Source: CAYOHP01 sp964403795 [NCBI: uncultured bacterium]
GTDB lineage: Bacteria > Muiribacteriota > UBA6191 > CAZXTJ01
Length of the DNA stretch: 14,041 nt
Assembly (NCBI GenBank): GCA_964403795.1
Contig: CAYOHP010000159.1
Span: forward strand, 1 to 14,041
Direction: 5' to 3'
The notes under the pieces were generated by a model, which saw nothing but the letters and a program-made list of their open reading frames with translations, had not been told where the DNA came from and did no database searches. This document shows, in pieces, positions 1 through 7,378 of the stretch; the stretch's first letter is position 1; every line of letters begins with the position of its first letter. A program made the translations under genes and the position numbers.

Positions 1-2046
1 GTGACCGTGCAGGTGGCGGACTCCGATGCCAGCTACAGCCAGACCTTCACGATCAGCGTGAATGACCTGGAGGAGTCGCCTCCGAGCTTCGACCTCTCGG
101 ATCTGGACGGGAGCAACGGGTTCCGGGTGGATGGCAACGTGACCAGCGGCCTGTTCGGGTACGGCACCGGTATGGGTGCCGACTTCAACGGGGACGGCTT
201 CTCCGACCTGATCATCGGGGCGAGGGGCCAGCCCAACGCCTATGTGGTCTTCGGGGCCTCGGCGGGGTTCGCAGCGACCATGAACTCGAGCGCCTTGAGT
301 GGTGCCGACGGCTTCAAGGTGACCGGAATGTCCGGTTTCGGTGGCTACTCGACCGATGCTATCGGCGACATCAACGGCGACGGGCGAGCCGACTTCGTGG
401 TGGGCGCCCCTACGGACGGCGGGGGCGGACGGGCCTACGTGGTCTTCGGAGCTTCGGCCTTCGGAGCGAGCCTGGATGTCACGACCCTGACGGGGAGCAA
501 CGGTTTCCGGCTGAACGCCACCGGAGGCTTGGACCTCCTGGGGATCGGGGTATCCTCTGCCGGGGACTGGAACGGCGACGGGTACGACGATGTGCTGGCC
601 ACCGGGTCCGGTGCGAGTGGAGGCCTGGGGTCGGCCTACGTGTACTTCGGCAGGTCGGCGGGCTTCTCTGCCTCGATCGACGTGAGCACCTTCTCGTCGT
701 CCGACGGCTTCCGATTGGACGGCGGGGCATCCGGGATCAGCTTCGGCCGTACCCACACGTCGGCGGCCTCGATCGGGGACATGAACGGGGACGGGTTCGA
801 TGACCTGGTGGTCGGCGCCTATGGCGCGGACTACAACGGGACGGACACCGGTGCCGCCTTCGTGGTCTTCGGTACCGGCGGGAGCTTCTCGTCGGTGTTG
901 AGTGTCACTTCGCTCGACGGCACCAATGGGTTCCGGATCGAGGGGTCGGGCGGCGCCTTCGGTCGGTCCCTGGGGGCCGCCGGTGATCTGAACGGCGACG
1001 GACTGGCGGACCTCATCGTGGGTGCGAACCAGTTCACGCCCGATGGGGTGGCGGTGGCAGGCTCCAGCTATGTGGTCTTCGGCAGCACGGCCTCCATCGG
1101 AGGAGGCATCCTGGACGCCTCGAGCCTGGATGGCACGAACGGCTTCCGGATCGATGGCGGCGTCAGTTCGGATCGGGCGGGCTACAAGGTCTCGTCGGCG
1201 GGTGACTTCAATGCCGACGGCTACGACGACCTCTTGATCGGAGCGACGGGTGCGGATCCCAATGGCTTCGGGAACGAGGGTGCCGGGTATGTCATCTTCG
1301 GCACCTCCACTGGGTTTGCCAGTTCGATCGAACTCACCGACCTGGATGGCACCAATGGCTTCCGGATCGATGGCGTGGCGAGCAACAACGCCCTGAGCGA
1401 CGGCGGTATCCGTTCGGCCGGGGACCTGAATGGCGACGGGTTCGACGATCTCGTCGTCGCGGCCCGGACGAGCCACTTCGGTTCGATCTCGGGCTCAACC
1501 TATGTGATCTTCGGCTCCGACTACCGTCAGGAGGTCACCGCCCAGGGCTCGTCGGCCACAGGGACGGCCGGGGCCGACATCCTGGTGGGCACGGCGGGGA
1601 ACGATACGGTGACCGGCAACGGCGGTGCCGACGTGATCAATGCCGGTGCCGGCGACGATGTGATCCTGATCGGGGATCTGGGCTTCTTCCAGATCGACGG
1701 CGGGAGCGGGAACGACACCTTGGATCTTTCCGGCATCGTGGGCGGGAACTTCCAGCTGGGCTCGATGGCCAACAACAAGATCCAGGGGATCGAGGTCATC
1801 GACCTAGGTACCGACAGCGGAACGGTGCTCACCCTCGGTGTGGGAGATGTCCTCGACCTCTCCGACACCACCAACACGCTGTTCGTCGATGGCGTGGATG
1901 TCGACACGCTGAACGATGACGTGTACCTGGGGAGCACCTGGACCAACCTGGGCGTGAACGCCCTGGTCTCGGGCTATACCAGCTACCAAGACGGTGCTGC
2001 GCTCCTGCACATCGCCAACGACCTGGAGGTCTTCCAGGACCCCTGA
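1..2046 (+). CDS. FG-GAP beta-propeller / RTX secreted protein, 5'-partial
   Basis: This is the C-terminal 681 residues of a larger protein. The first 27 residues look like the end of a cadherin- or Ig-like domain (TFTISVNDLEE), so the GTG at base 1 is probably not the real start. Residues about 34-510 hold seven repeats that begin near 34, 97, 162, 230, 304, 375 and 447. Each has an L(D/T)G(S/T)NGFR-like strand, a calcium-loop motif (DFNGDG, DINGDG, DWNGDG, DMNGDG, DLNGDG, DFNADG, DLNGDG) and a (A/S)YVVFG strand. Seven units match the integrin-alpha-type FG-GAP propeller. Residues about 521-575 carry RTX-like glycine/aspartate repeats (GNGGADVINAGAGDDVI). The last 100 residues resemble the C-terminal region of type I secretion substrates. 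Inference: an exported or surface calcium-binding adhesin or matrix protein. No type I transporter genes are in view. A strong hairpin follows the stop codon. Confidence 0.9.
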   Translation: MTVQVADSDASYSQTFTISVNDLEESPPSFDLSDLDGSNGFRVDGNVTSGLFGYGTGMGADFNGDGFSDLIIGARGQPNAYVVFGASAGFAATMNSSALSGADGFKVTGMSGFGGYSTDAIGDINGDGRADFVVGAPTDGGGGRAYVVFGASAFGASLDVTTLTGSNGFRLNATGGLDLLGIGVSSAGDWNGDGYDDVLATGSGASGGLGSAYVYFGRSAGFSASIDVSTFSSSDGFRLDGGASGISFGRTHTSAASIGDMNGDGFDDLVVGAYGADYNGTDTGAAFVVFGTGGSFSSVLSVTSLDGTNGFRIEGSGGAFGRSLGAAGDLNGDGLADLIVGANQFTPDGVAVAGSSYVVFGSTASIGGGILDASSLDGTNGFRIDGGVSSDRAGYKVSSAGDFNADGYDDLLIGATGADPNGFGNEGAGYVIFGTSTGFASSIELTDLDGTNGFRIDGVASNNALSDGGIRSAGDLNGDGFDDLVVAARTSHFGSISGSTYVIFGSDYRQEVTAQGSSATGTAGADILVGTAGNDTVTGNGGADVINAGAGDDVILIGDLGFFQIDGGSGNDTLDLSGIVGGNFQLGSMANNKIQGIEVIDLGTDSGTVLTLGVGDVLDLSDTTNTLFVDGVDVDTLNDDVYLGSTWTNLGVNALVSGYTSYQDGAALLHIANDLEVFQDP

Positions 2047-2073
2047 GTCCGTCGGCTTCCAAGCTGCGAGGAC

Positions 2074-2105
2074 GCACGACCCCGGGCTCCGGCCCGGGGT
2101 CGTGC
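2074..2105 (+). terminator. Hairpin terminator after the FG-GAP gene
   Basis: A perfect 14-bp inverted repeat (2074-2087 with 2092-2105) closes a TCCG tetraloop, which belongs to the very stable UNCG class with a C-G closing pair. It begins 27 bases after the stop codon of the FG-GAP gene and is followed by TAATCT, with no real T-tract. It most likely ends that transcript and insulates ssrA, whose mature 5' end is 29 bases further on. Confidence 0.75.
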
Positions 2106-2133
2106 TAATCTCGGGAGGAATCGATGTCCCCTA

Positions 2134-2487
2134 GGGGGTGACGGGTTTCGACGGGGCGGACGAGGTCCGGGTTGCGCTCCGCAGGTGGCTCACCCTGCGT
2201 CATCAAACTGAGTCCAGCACCACAACTGCTGACCACAACCTTGCTCTGGCTGCCTAAGCGCTAGCCAGTCTCGCCCCCGAGCCGAGCCTGTAGGCCCGGG
2301 AAGCGGGATCAAGTAAATCAGGCTGGCCCCCCGGGTAGGTCCCGGCCCGGGGGGCGAGAAACAGGGGCTGGTCCCGATGCGTTGCCCGCCCGTGGGCGAG
2401 CCCGGGACGAGATCCAAACGCGGGATACGATCGTAGACGCTCGGGTCGAAGACGCTTCGGACGGGAGTTCGACTCTCCCCACCTCCA
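2134..2487 (+). ncRNA. ssrA: Transfer-messenger RNA (tmRNA)
   Basis: One-piece tmRNA, which rescues stalled ribosomes with SmpB and tags the unfinished protein for ClpXP-type proteases. The 5' end GGGGGU (2134-2139) pairs with ACCUCC (2481-2486) to form the acceptor stem with one G-U pair, and A2487 is the discriminator base. The following bases are ACG, so CCA is not encoded and must be added after transcription. The 5' element GACGGGTTTCGACGGGG is the conserved tRNA-like start. The T-arm is GGGAG-TTCGACT-CTCCC at 2463-2479. Between them lie a short tag frame ending in ALAA-stop and pseudoknot-forming segments, for example AGCCTG at 2285-2290 with CAGGCT at 2319-2324. The 354-nt length is normal for a one-piece tmRNA; it is not the split, permuted form of alphaproteobacteria. 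No clear promoter is visible in the 28 bases after the upstream hairpin. Confidence 0.95.
2216..2257 (+). other. tmRNA proteolysis-tag reading frame
   Basis: Reading back in frame from TAA at 2255-2257 gives the tag STTTADHNLALAA, if translation resumes at AGC 2216-2218. The terminal LAA is the recognised ClpX degradation signal, which makes this the right frame. The resume codon itself is uncertain. It is not the usual alanine or glycine codon, and the conserved A upstream of it sits one base further away than in E. coli ssrA (AGTCC before AGC, against UAGUC before GCA). Confidence 0.7.
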
Positions 2488-2493
2488 ACGATG

Positions 2494-2525
2494 CGAGAGC
2501 CCGCCCCTCTCGGGGCGGGCTCTCG
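2494..2525. terminator. Hairpin terminator between ssrA and the convergent membrane gene
   Basis: A perfect 14-bp inverted repeat (2494-2507 with 2512-2525) closes a TCTC tetraloop. It lies 6 bases after the tmRNA 3' end and 18 bases beyond the stop codon of the convergent gene on the minus strand, so it can serve both. There is no T-tract on either side. Confidence 0.75.
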
Positions 2526-2543
2526 TGCTCTCATCGGGTCGGC

Positions 2544-4109
2544 TCAGGCCCCGTCGGTACCGAGTCGACCGAGCAGCTCGTCCTTGTGGAGGCTGACCCA
2601 GAAGCCGCCGGCCAGGGTTCCGAACGCCAGCACCAGGCCCGAGACGGCGGCGTGGCGGGCCATCCAGCCGAGCAGCGGGGAGCGGAGCGTCCCGACCCCG
2701 ACCGCGGCCAGGCAGGGTGCCTTGTAGCGGGTCCAACCTGTCAGGGCCCAGCCCACCGCACAGCCCGCCATCTCGAGACCGAGCATCACCTGGTACCCCA
2801 GGTCGCCCCGGACCCACCCGGCGCCGAAGGAGTGGGCGAGCAGTCCACCCAGCGCCATCGAGGAGAGGATGTCGGTGGCCTCCGCATCCTCAGGGAAGGC
2901 GTGGGGAAGGAACACGATCCCCAGCAGGAGGGCGTGCAGGCTCCCCGGGGTGAACGGCCGGCCCGCGGTCACCTCGGCCACCAGGCAGGTCGCCGAGACC
3001 CACGCCATCAGGGCCGGGCCTGCGCTCCGCTTGCGCACCAGGAGACCCACCGACAGCGAGCCCAGCACCAGCCAGCCGCCGGGTCCGGCCAGGAACTCCA
3101 TGATCTCATGCGGGCTCCCCCCGAACAGGAAGGCGGCCACCGAGAGGACGGCGTGGAGGCGGAAGCCGAGGCCCCGGAAGCGGGTGGCGAGGTAACCGCC
3201 GACCAGCACGTTCCCGAGCAGGGCCAGCCGGAAGGTCGAGACTTCGACACCCAGCATCCGGAAGCCCGGGGAGCCGGTTTCGGGGAGGCTGACCCACAGG
3301 CTGCCGGCGGCCAGCATGCCGAGTCCGGGGAGCAGGTTGGCGGCCTCCTCGGGCCAGGTGCGGGCGCAGGCGACCACCAGGGCGAGCAGCATGCCGGCGG
3401 CATGGGCCCAGTCCAGCGGCACGTCGTAGATGAGCGGCATCTGCCAGAGGTGGCGGGCCACCGCCACGAACGGCAGGAACCACGCCACGATCCGGAACTC
3501 GCGAGCCCGGATGCTGGCGGTCTCGGTCGGGTCGTCGGGGTCGGGAACCATGTCGTCGGGGGTGGGTGCCACGAAGGCGAGCAACAGCGGCGTCCAGGAC
3601 AGGGCGTAGAGCCAGAGCCGGGGTTCGCAGAGGCCCGGGAACGAGAACGGTGCCGGGCCCAGGTAGACGAATCCCAGGGCTCCGAGCAGGGTCACGAGCT
3701 GAGGCCGCGACAAGGGCACCCTGCAGCCCCACGCGAGCACCAGGAGCTTCGCCACCGAGGCCATGAGCAACAGGGCGTTGCCCGACAACCCGTACCAGGC
3801 GTCGTGGGTGTAGAGGCGGTGGTTGAAGAAGGTCGGGTCTAGGGTGAGACCGACCGCCGCCATGGCCACGTAGTAGCCGTCCTCCCGGCGTTCGGGCCGG
3901 GCGAAGAGGAACCCGAGGACCCCGAGCAGGGCCACGTCGTAGAGGTTCATCACCGCCAGCAGCGGGAGGTCGGCGGAGACGCCGGTGCCTCCGAGCAGCG
4001 GGCTCTGCATGGCGAAGTGGACGCCGAGCAGCAGGAACAGGATCGAGATCAGGTAGAGGGCGCAGCACTGGATCACCAGGCGCGCTCCGGCCTTCAACCA
4101 GGCGGACAC
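2544..4109 (-). CDS. Polytopic integral membrane protein, unknown function
   Basis: This 521-residue protein is dominated by hydrophobic segments, about a dozen predicted membrane spans from eye inspection. The first is at residues about 11-33, followed by 46-68 and 107-129. A charged loop, rich in aspartate and proline (TPDDMVPDPDDPTE), sits near residues 185-200 and probably faces one side of the membrane. I see no transporter signature, catalytic motif or known family pattern. The GTG start at 4109 is supported by an AAGGAG ribosome-binding site 6-7 bases upstream. The gene lies 22 bp downstream of the RING-type zinc protein gene on the same strand, so the two are very likely cotranscribed. 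It could be a transporter, a glycan-handling enzyme or a scaffold; the sequence does not decide. Confidence 0.85.
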   Translation of the reverse strand: MSAWLKAGARLVIQCCALYLISILFLLLGVHFAMQSPLLGGTGVSADLPLLAVMNLYDVALLGVLGFLFARPERREDGYYVAMAAVGLTLDPTFFNHRLYTHDAWYGLSGNALLLMASVAKLLVLAWGCRVPLSRPQLVTLLGALGFVYLGPAPFSFPGLCEPRLWLYALSWTPLLLAFVAPTPDDMVPDPDDPTETASIRAREFRIVAWFLPFVAVARHLWQMPLIYDVPLDWAHAAGMLLALVVACARTWPEEAANLLPGLGMLAAGSLWVSLPETGSPGFRMLGVEVSTFRLALLGNVLVGGYLATRFRGLGFRLHAVLSVAAFLFGGSPHEIMEFLAGPGGWLVLGSLSVGLLVRKRSAGPALMAWVSATCLVAEVTAGRPFTPGSLHALLLGIVFLPHAFPEDAEATDILSSMALGGLLAHSFGAGWVRGDLGYQVMLGLEMAGCAVGWALTGWTRYKAPCLAAVGVGTLRSPLLGWMARHAAVSGLVLAFGTLAGGFWVSLHKDELLGRLGTDGA

Positions 4110-4131
4110 GGGGTCTCCTTCCGGATGGGGG

Positions 4132-4407
4132 TCAGCGGCCCAGGATCAGGGAGGCGAGCGCACTCCGACCCAGGCCCAGGAACAGGATGAGGACGGTGAG
4201 CATGGCGGCTTGGACCCGGGCCCGCGTCTCGTCGAAGTCCGGGGCCAGTGGCATGGCGGAGACCCTCCGGTCGCCGCGACAGGCGTAGATCCCGCAGCCC
4301 CCGTTGAAGGACCAGCAGTCCCCGTGGTGCGGGGTGCAGCAGCGGTGGCACCGGGCCGTGGGCCCGAGGACCGGGGTGCTGCACACCGGGCAGCGGGGCT
4401 GGATCAC
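4132..4407 (-). CDS. Prokaryotic RING-type zinc-ribbon membrane protein
   Basis: This small 91-residue protein has a cysteine/histidine pattern like the prokaryotic RING finger family 1 (Prok-RING_1). Ligand candidates are C6 and C9 (CPVC), C20 and C23 (CHRC), H27 and H28 with C31 (TPHHGDCW), C38 and C43. The TPHHxDCWxxNGGC core is characteristic of that family. A single hydrophobic segment at residues about 66-88 would anchor it in the membrane with the zinc domain in the cytoplasm. The GTG start at 4407 follows an AGGAGG site with an unusually short 3-base spacer. The membrane-protein gene follows 22 bp downstream, so the zinc domain may be a partner or regulator of that protein. No ubiquitin-like, E1 or E2 genes are nearby, so ligase activity should not be assumed. 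Confidence 0.82.
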   Translation of the reverse strand: MIQPRCPVCSTPVLGPTARCHRCCTPHHGDCWSFNGGCGIYACRGDRRVSAMPLAPDFDETRARVQAAMLTVLILFLGLGRSALASLILGR

Positions 4408-4495
4408 GATCCTCCTCTCGGGGCCGTTCGAGAGGATCGACGGGTGGCCTCGTCCTCCGGTTCAAACTCGGGGGTCGACCTGCTTCGATGGAGCC

Positions 4496-5692
4496 ATGAA
4501 CACGCCCTCGACGAGTCCACTCCCGCCCCGGGTCGAGAGGGCCTTGGCACTCGCTCTGGAGGATCGGGAAGCCGCTTGCCGGGCGCCCGAGGCCCACGTC
4601 GGCCGCGGCCAGGCAACAGCCTGCCCGGACGGACCGCGGCTCCGGGTGGCGATCGGCGACCCCCAGGCGCCGCTCGCCACGATCTTCGGGATCCTGGAGC
4701 GCCACGGGCTCCTCGGCGAGACCGGACGGCTCGCCCCCGGAGTGGTGCTCCACTCGGTCGGCGACCACCTCGACTGGGGCGGTGCCAAGGAGCGGCCCCG
4801 GAACCTGATCGAGGGCACCGCGCTCCTGGCCTGGCTGGCGGCCCACCCTCCGGGAGCCGTGGTGCTGGTGGCCGGGAACCACGATCTGGCCCGGGTCGGG
4901 GAGCTCTGGGGCGTCAATGACTCCATGATGGAGAGCGCGGTGGAGGCCGCCCTGGCCGTGGCCGTCGAGGGCCCACAACGGCAGGCCGAAGGCGAGACCG
5001 GGTTCGGGGCGCGCTTCCCCGCCTTCCCCTCGAGCCTGGAAGCCCGCCGGGATCTCGCTGCCTACGGCACGGAACAGCGGGAACTGGTGGCGGCCCTGCT
5101 CGAGGCGGGTCGTCTCACCCTGGCGGCGGTGATCGCTCCCGACCGCCTGCTCACCCATGCGGGGATCACCCGGGAGGTGGTGGCGGCGCTTGGCCTCGGG
5201 GGAGAGCATCGGGCGGCACCGATCGCGGCCCGGCTCCAGGAACATCTGGAAGCGGCCTGGCGCGCCCGGGTGGAGGACCAGCCGCTCGAGGTCCCCGGGC
5301 TGTACCGGCCCGGGGCCCTGGGGCGGCCGGCCCGCGGGATCATGTGCTGGAACCCTGCGAACCCCGAGATCAAGGCATGGGAGCCGGGGCCGCCCGATCG
5401 GGTCGACTGGTTCGACCCCAGGGCGATCCCGCCGGATCTCGACCAGGTCGTCGGGCATGTGCGGGACTTCCGGTGCCGGGAGCGGCTCGGAGCCTGGTGC
5501 CGGGCGGAACCCAGCAAGGAGGGACCGGTGCGCAGCCTGGTCTCCGGGCCGGACCGCACCCGGTATGCCCGGGGGATCCAGGACCGCAGGCCCGGCGAGG
5601 GGAGGATGCTCTTCCTCGACGGCCGGATCGGGTCGACGCCCGACGCCGACGTCGAACTCCTCGATCTGGATCGCATGGAGCCCGTGGCGTAG
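4496..5692 (+). CDS. Calcineurin-like metallophosphoesterase
   Basis: This 398-residue protein has the five metal-site motifs of calcineurin-like phosphoesterases in order: GDPQ (54-57), GDHLDWGG (89-96), GNHD (127-130), THAGIT with H221, and VGH with H321. The first motif is normally GDxH; glutamine replaces the histidine here. Such enzymes use two metal ions to hydrolyse phosphomonoesters or diesters. The substrate, which could be a phosphoprotein, a dinucleotide or another small phosphoester, cannot be read from the sequence. The start is set at ATG 4496. The frame stays open upstream for 64 codons, but that part overlaps the divergent RING gene and has no conserved features. A GGAG lies just 2 bases before the ATG, so the ribosome-binding site is poor. 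Promoters for both divergent genes must lie in 4408-4495. There is no signal peptide, so it is probably cytoplasmic. Confidence 0.85.
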   Translation: MNTPSTSPLPPRVERALALALEDREAACRAPEAHVGRGQATACPDGPRLRVAIGDPQAPLATIFGILERHGLLGETGRLAPGVVLHSVGDHLDWGGAKERPRNLIEGTALLAWLAAHPPGAVVLVAGNHDLARVGELWGVNDSMMESAVEAALAVAVEGPQRQAEGETGFGARFPAFPSSLEARRDLAAYGTEQRELVAALLEAGRLTLAAVIAPDRLLTHAGITREVVAALGLGGEHRAAPIAARLQEHLEAAWRARVEDQPLEVPGLYRPGALGRPARGIMCWNPANPEIKAWEPGPPDRVDWFDPRAIPPDLDQVVGHVRDFRCRERLGAWCRAEPSKEGPVRSLVSGPDRTRYARGIQDRRPGEGRMLFLDGRIGSTPDADVELLDLDRMEPVA

Positions 5693-5771
5693 CCGAGGGA
5701 AACGCCGGTTCGGGGGATCTCCGGCTCCGGGATCGGGGTCCCCGGGGAGGGTAGCGCGGTGCGGACCGAGG

Positions 5772-6941
5772 TCAGGCCGACGCCGCGGCCTGCGACCCCT
5801 CGGTCCGGCTCCAGACGTAGAAGTCGTCGTAGAGCAGCGCCCGCTCCCGGTCCCGGGCCTGGGTGGAGGCCTCCGCATCGAAGGCGAAGCGGTCCCGGAC
5901 CGAAGGCGGCACGTCCCGCCGGGCCATGAAGTTCCGGAAGAACATCCGGGCTCCCGGCCGGCCGGCCCGGTGGACCTGGCGGAAGGCTTCGGCCAGCGGT
6001 TCGCCGTTCATCCACTCGAAGACGTTGGAGAGCTGGAAGCGATCGAAGCTCGCCTCCGGCACGGTGCGGAGCACCTCGTCGATCGACCCGGTCACGATCT
6101 CGAGCCGATCGAGCCGCTCCCGGATCACGGGGAGGTTCTCGGGGCGAAGGTAGGCAGGGACCCCGTCGTCGCTCGAGAGGTAGCAGCCGAGGAAGATCCG
6201 GGACATGAAGTAGTTGTCCTTGATCGGCACCCGGCAGAGGGTGAAACGGGCCCGGGCCCTCAGGTAGGAGCCGAGGTTCTCCCGTTCGAGGTTCTCCGTG
6301 AAGGCCCCGGGGAGCAGGCGGCGCAGCGCCCAGGGACTGGTGAAGAAGGGGAAGACCAGCCACTCGAGGAGGTCCACCAACCGGCTGTTGAAGTGGTCGT
6401 GGTAGAAGCGCTCCTGCACGGCCAGGTCGTCGATCTCGAAGAAGCGGAACAGCATCCGGTCGCCGTAGACATAGTGCCGGAGGGTGCCCCCGAACTTCTC
6501 GAAGTAGCCCGAGAGGCGGCCCACATCCTGGATACCCCGGGCGATTGCCTTGCCATGCGAGTTCCAGAACTCCCGTGTGTCGTCGGGGAGCCGGTCGGCC
6601 AGGCTCCGGTAGACCTCGGCCCGGAAGGCAGCCTCGGCCGGGGAGGGGGTGAGGTCCTTCGGGAGAGGGTCCCGACCCAGGCGGCGGATCCCGAGGAAAC
6701 GGAGGAGATCGGGGTGATCGAGGACCCGGAGGGCCTCGATCTTCAGACGGAAGACGTGGGTCTGGCAGGGATTGATGTCGACACAGACGACCCGGGAGGG
6801 ATCGTCGAGCAGCATCGCCAGGGGCGTGCATCCCGCCGAGGTGATCGCCAGGACCCGGTCCCCGGGACGGATCCCCAGGCTCATCCGGTCGTTGCGGGCG
6901 TCCTCGAAGGTCTCGGAGAAGAACAGTCCTTCGACGCTCAT
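5772..6941 (-). CDS. btaA: DUF3419 / BtaA-like AdoMet:diacylglycerol 3-amino-3-carboxypropyltransferase
   Basis: This 389-residue protein matches the DUF3419/BtaA family. BtaA transfers the 3-amino-3-carboxypropyl group of S-adenosylmethionine to diacylglycerol, the first step of betaine lipid (DGTS) synthesis, a phosphorus-free replacement for phospholipids. The signature is PGDRVLAITSAGCTPLAMLL followed by a VVCVDINPCQ strand at residues about 26-60, which forms the AdoMet-binding Rossmann core. The C-terminal half has a second methyltransferase-like region (FDRFQLSNVFEWM) and the conserved RMFFRNFM strand. Length is close to the family norm. The ATG at 6941 has no obvious Shine-Dalgarno sequence. 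The partner N-methyltransferase BtaB is not adjacent, so DGTS production from this locus alone is unproven. It converges on the phosphoesterase gene. The family is often induced by phosphate starvation, but I see no clear Pho box in 6942-7015. Confidence 0.82.
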   Translation of the reverse strand: MSVEGLFFSETFEDARNDRMSLGIRPGDRVLAITSAGCTPLAMLLDDPSRVVCVDINPCQTHVFRLKIEALRVLDHPDLLRFLGIRRLGRDPLPKDLTPSPAEAAFRAEVYRSLADRLPDDTREFWNSHGKAIARGIQDVGRLSGYFEKFGGTLRHYVYGDRMLFRFFEIDDLAVQERFYHDHFNSRLVDLLEWLVFPFFTSPWALRRLLPGAFTENLERENLGSYLRARARFTLCRVPIKDNYFMSRIFLGCYLSSDDGVPAYLRPENLPVIRERLDRLEIVTGSIDEVLRTVPEASFDRFQLSNVFEWMNGEPLAEAFRQVHRAGRPGARMFFRNFMARRDVPPSVRDRFAFDAEASTQARDRERALLYDDFYVWSRTEGSQAAASA

Positions 6942-7002
6942 GGGCGGTGCAAGCTAGCACGTGGCCGGGCTTCGGTGGCGGACTATGGATACAGTAGGGA
7001 GT

Positions 7003-7008
7003 GGAGGA
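7003..7008 (+). promoter_or_regulatory. Ribosome-binding site that sets the start of the DUF1232-like gene
   Basis: GGAGGA lies 7 bases before ATG 7016, an ideal spacing. The in-frame GTG at 7001 would place this site inside the gene and has only a GGGA directly against it, so 7016 is the better start. Confidence 0.65.
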
Positions 7009-7015
7009 AGCGCAC

Positions 7016-7378
7016 ATGGGCGTGTCGCAGGGCGGGAACCGGGCGGGATCGGACCGAAACGCCCTGGTCCTGGATCGGGGCCCGGTGGGGGAGACCCGTC
7101 CCCGGCCTCATTGGCTGGCTCGGCTCTCGGTCGGGCTGATGGTCACCGGCATGGGCGCCACCGCGCTTCTCTATCTGGTCATGCCCAACGCCGGGGTGGT
7201 CGAACTCATCCCCGACGCCTTCCCCTTCGTCGGGAACCTCGACGAGGCCGGCGCCACCGCCCTGCTCCTCCTGGCGTGCTCCTACTGGGGATTCGACGCC
7301 ACCGCGGCCGGTCGCTGGCTGTCGGCCTGGTCCGCCGGGCGGCGCCCGGCGCTCCCCCCGGGGAAGGACGAGCCGTGA
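7016..7378 (+). CDS. Small DUF1232-like membrane protein
   Basis: This 120-residue protein has two likely membrane segments at about 36-55 and 78-94. Between them is ELIPDAFPFVGNLDEAG (residues 63-79), close to the core of DUF1232/YkvA-like proteins (IPDxIPxxGxxDD), a small membrane family of unknown biochemical function. The N-terminal 30 residues are hydrophilic and look disordered. It is the first gene of a four-gene overlapping operon and its stop overlaps the next start as GTGA, so translation is probably coupled. The 74-bp gap to the divergent BtaA-like gene must hold its promoter. A weak TACAGT at 6990-6995 could be a -10 box, but no convincing -35 is visible. Confidence 0.78.
   Translation: MGVSQGGNRAGSDRNALVLDRGPVGETRPRPHWLARLSVGLMVTGMGATALLYLVMPNAGVVELIPDAFPFVGNLDEAGATALLLLACSYWGFDATAAGRWLSAWSAGRRPALPPGKDEP

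Noticed and set aside
100-1520. Regularly spaced repeats in the first gene, considered as a CRISPR array or tandem satellite
   Set aside because: The units are about 190-220 nt, diverged, in frame, and encode FG-GAP propeller blades.
2382-3842. Long open frame on the plus strand opposite the membrane protein gene
   Set aside because: Its translation is rich in Gly, Arg, Gln and His with no domain or membrane pattern. The minus-strand frame gives a coherent polytopic protein with a good ribosome-binding site. It is a shadow of high-GC coding sequence, and it also runs over the tmRNA 3' end.
4132-4407. RING-type protein as part of a bacterial ubiquitin-like conjugation system
   Set aside because: No ubiquitin-like, E1, E2 or deubiquitinase gene is adjacent; the only partner is a polytopic membrane protein.
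5693-5771. Possible terminator between the convergent phosphoesterase and BtaA-like genes
   Set aside because: Only short overlapping GC-rich palindromes (for example CCCCGGGG) are present; no stem long enough to call a terminator.
5157-7139. Long plus-strand frame across the phosphoesterase 3' end and the BtaA-like gene
   Set aside because: It overlaps two genes with clear family motifs in other frames and shows low-complexity Arg/Gly/Pro composition.
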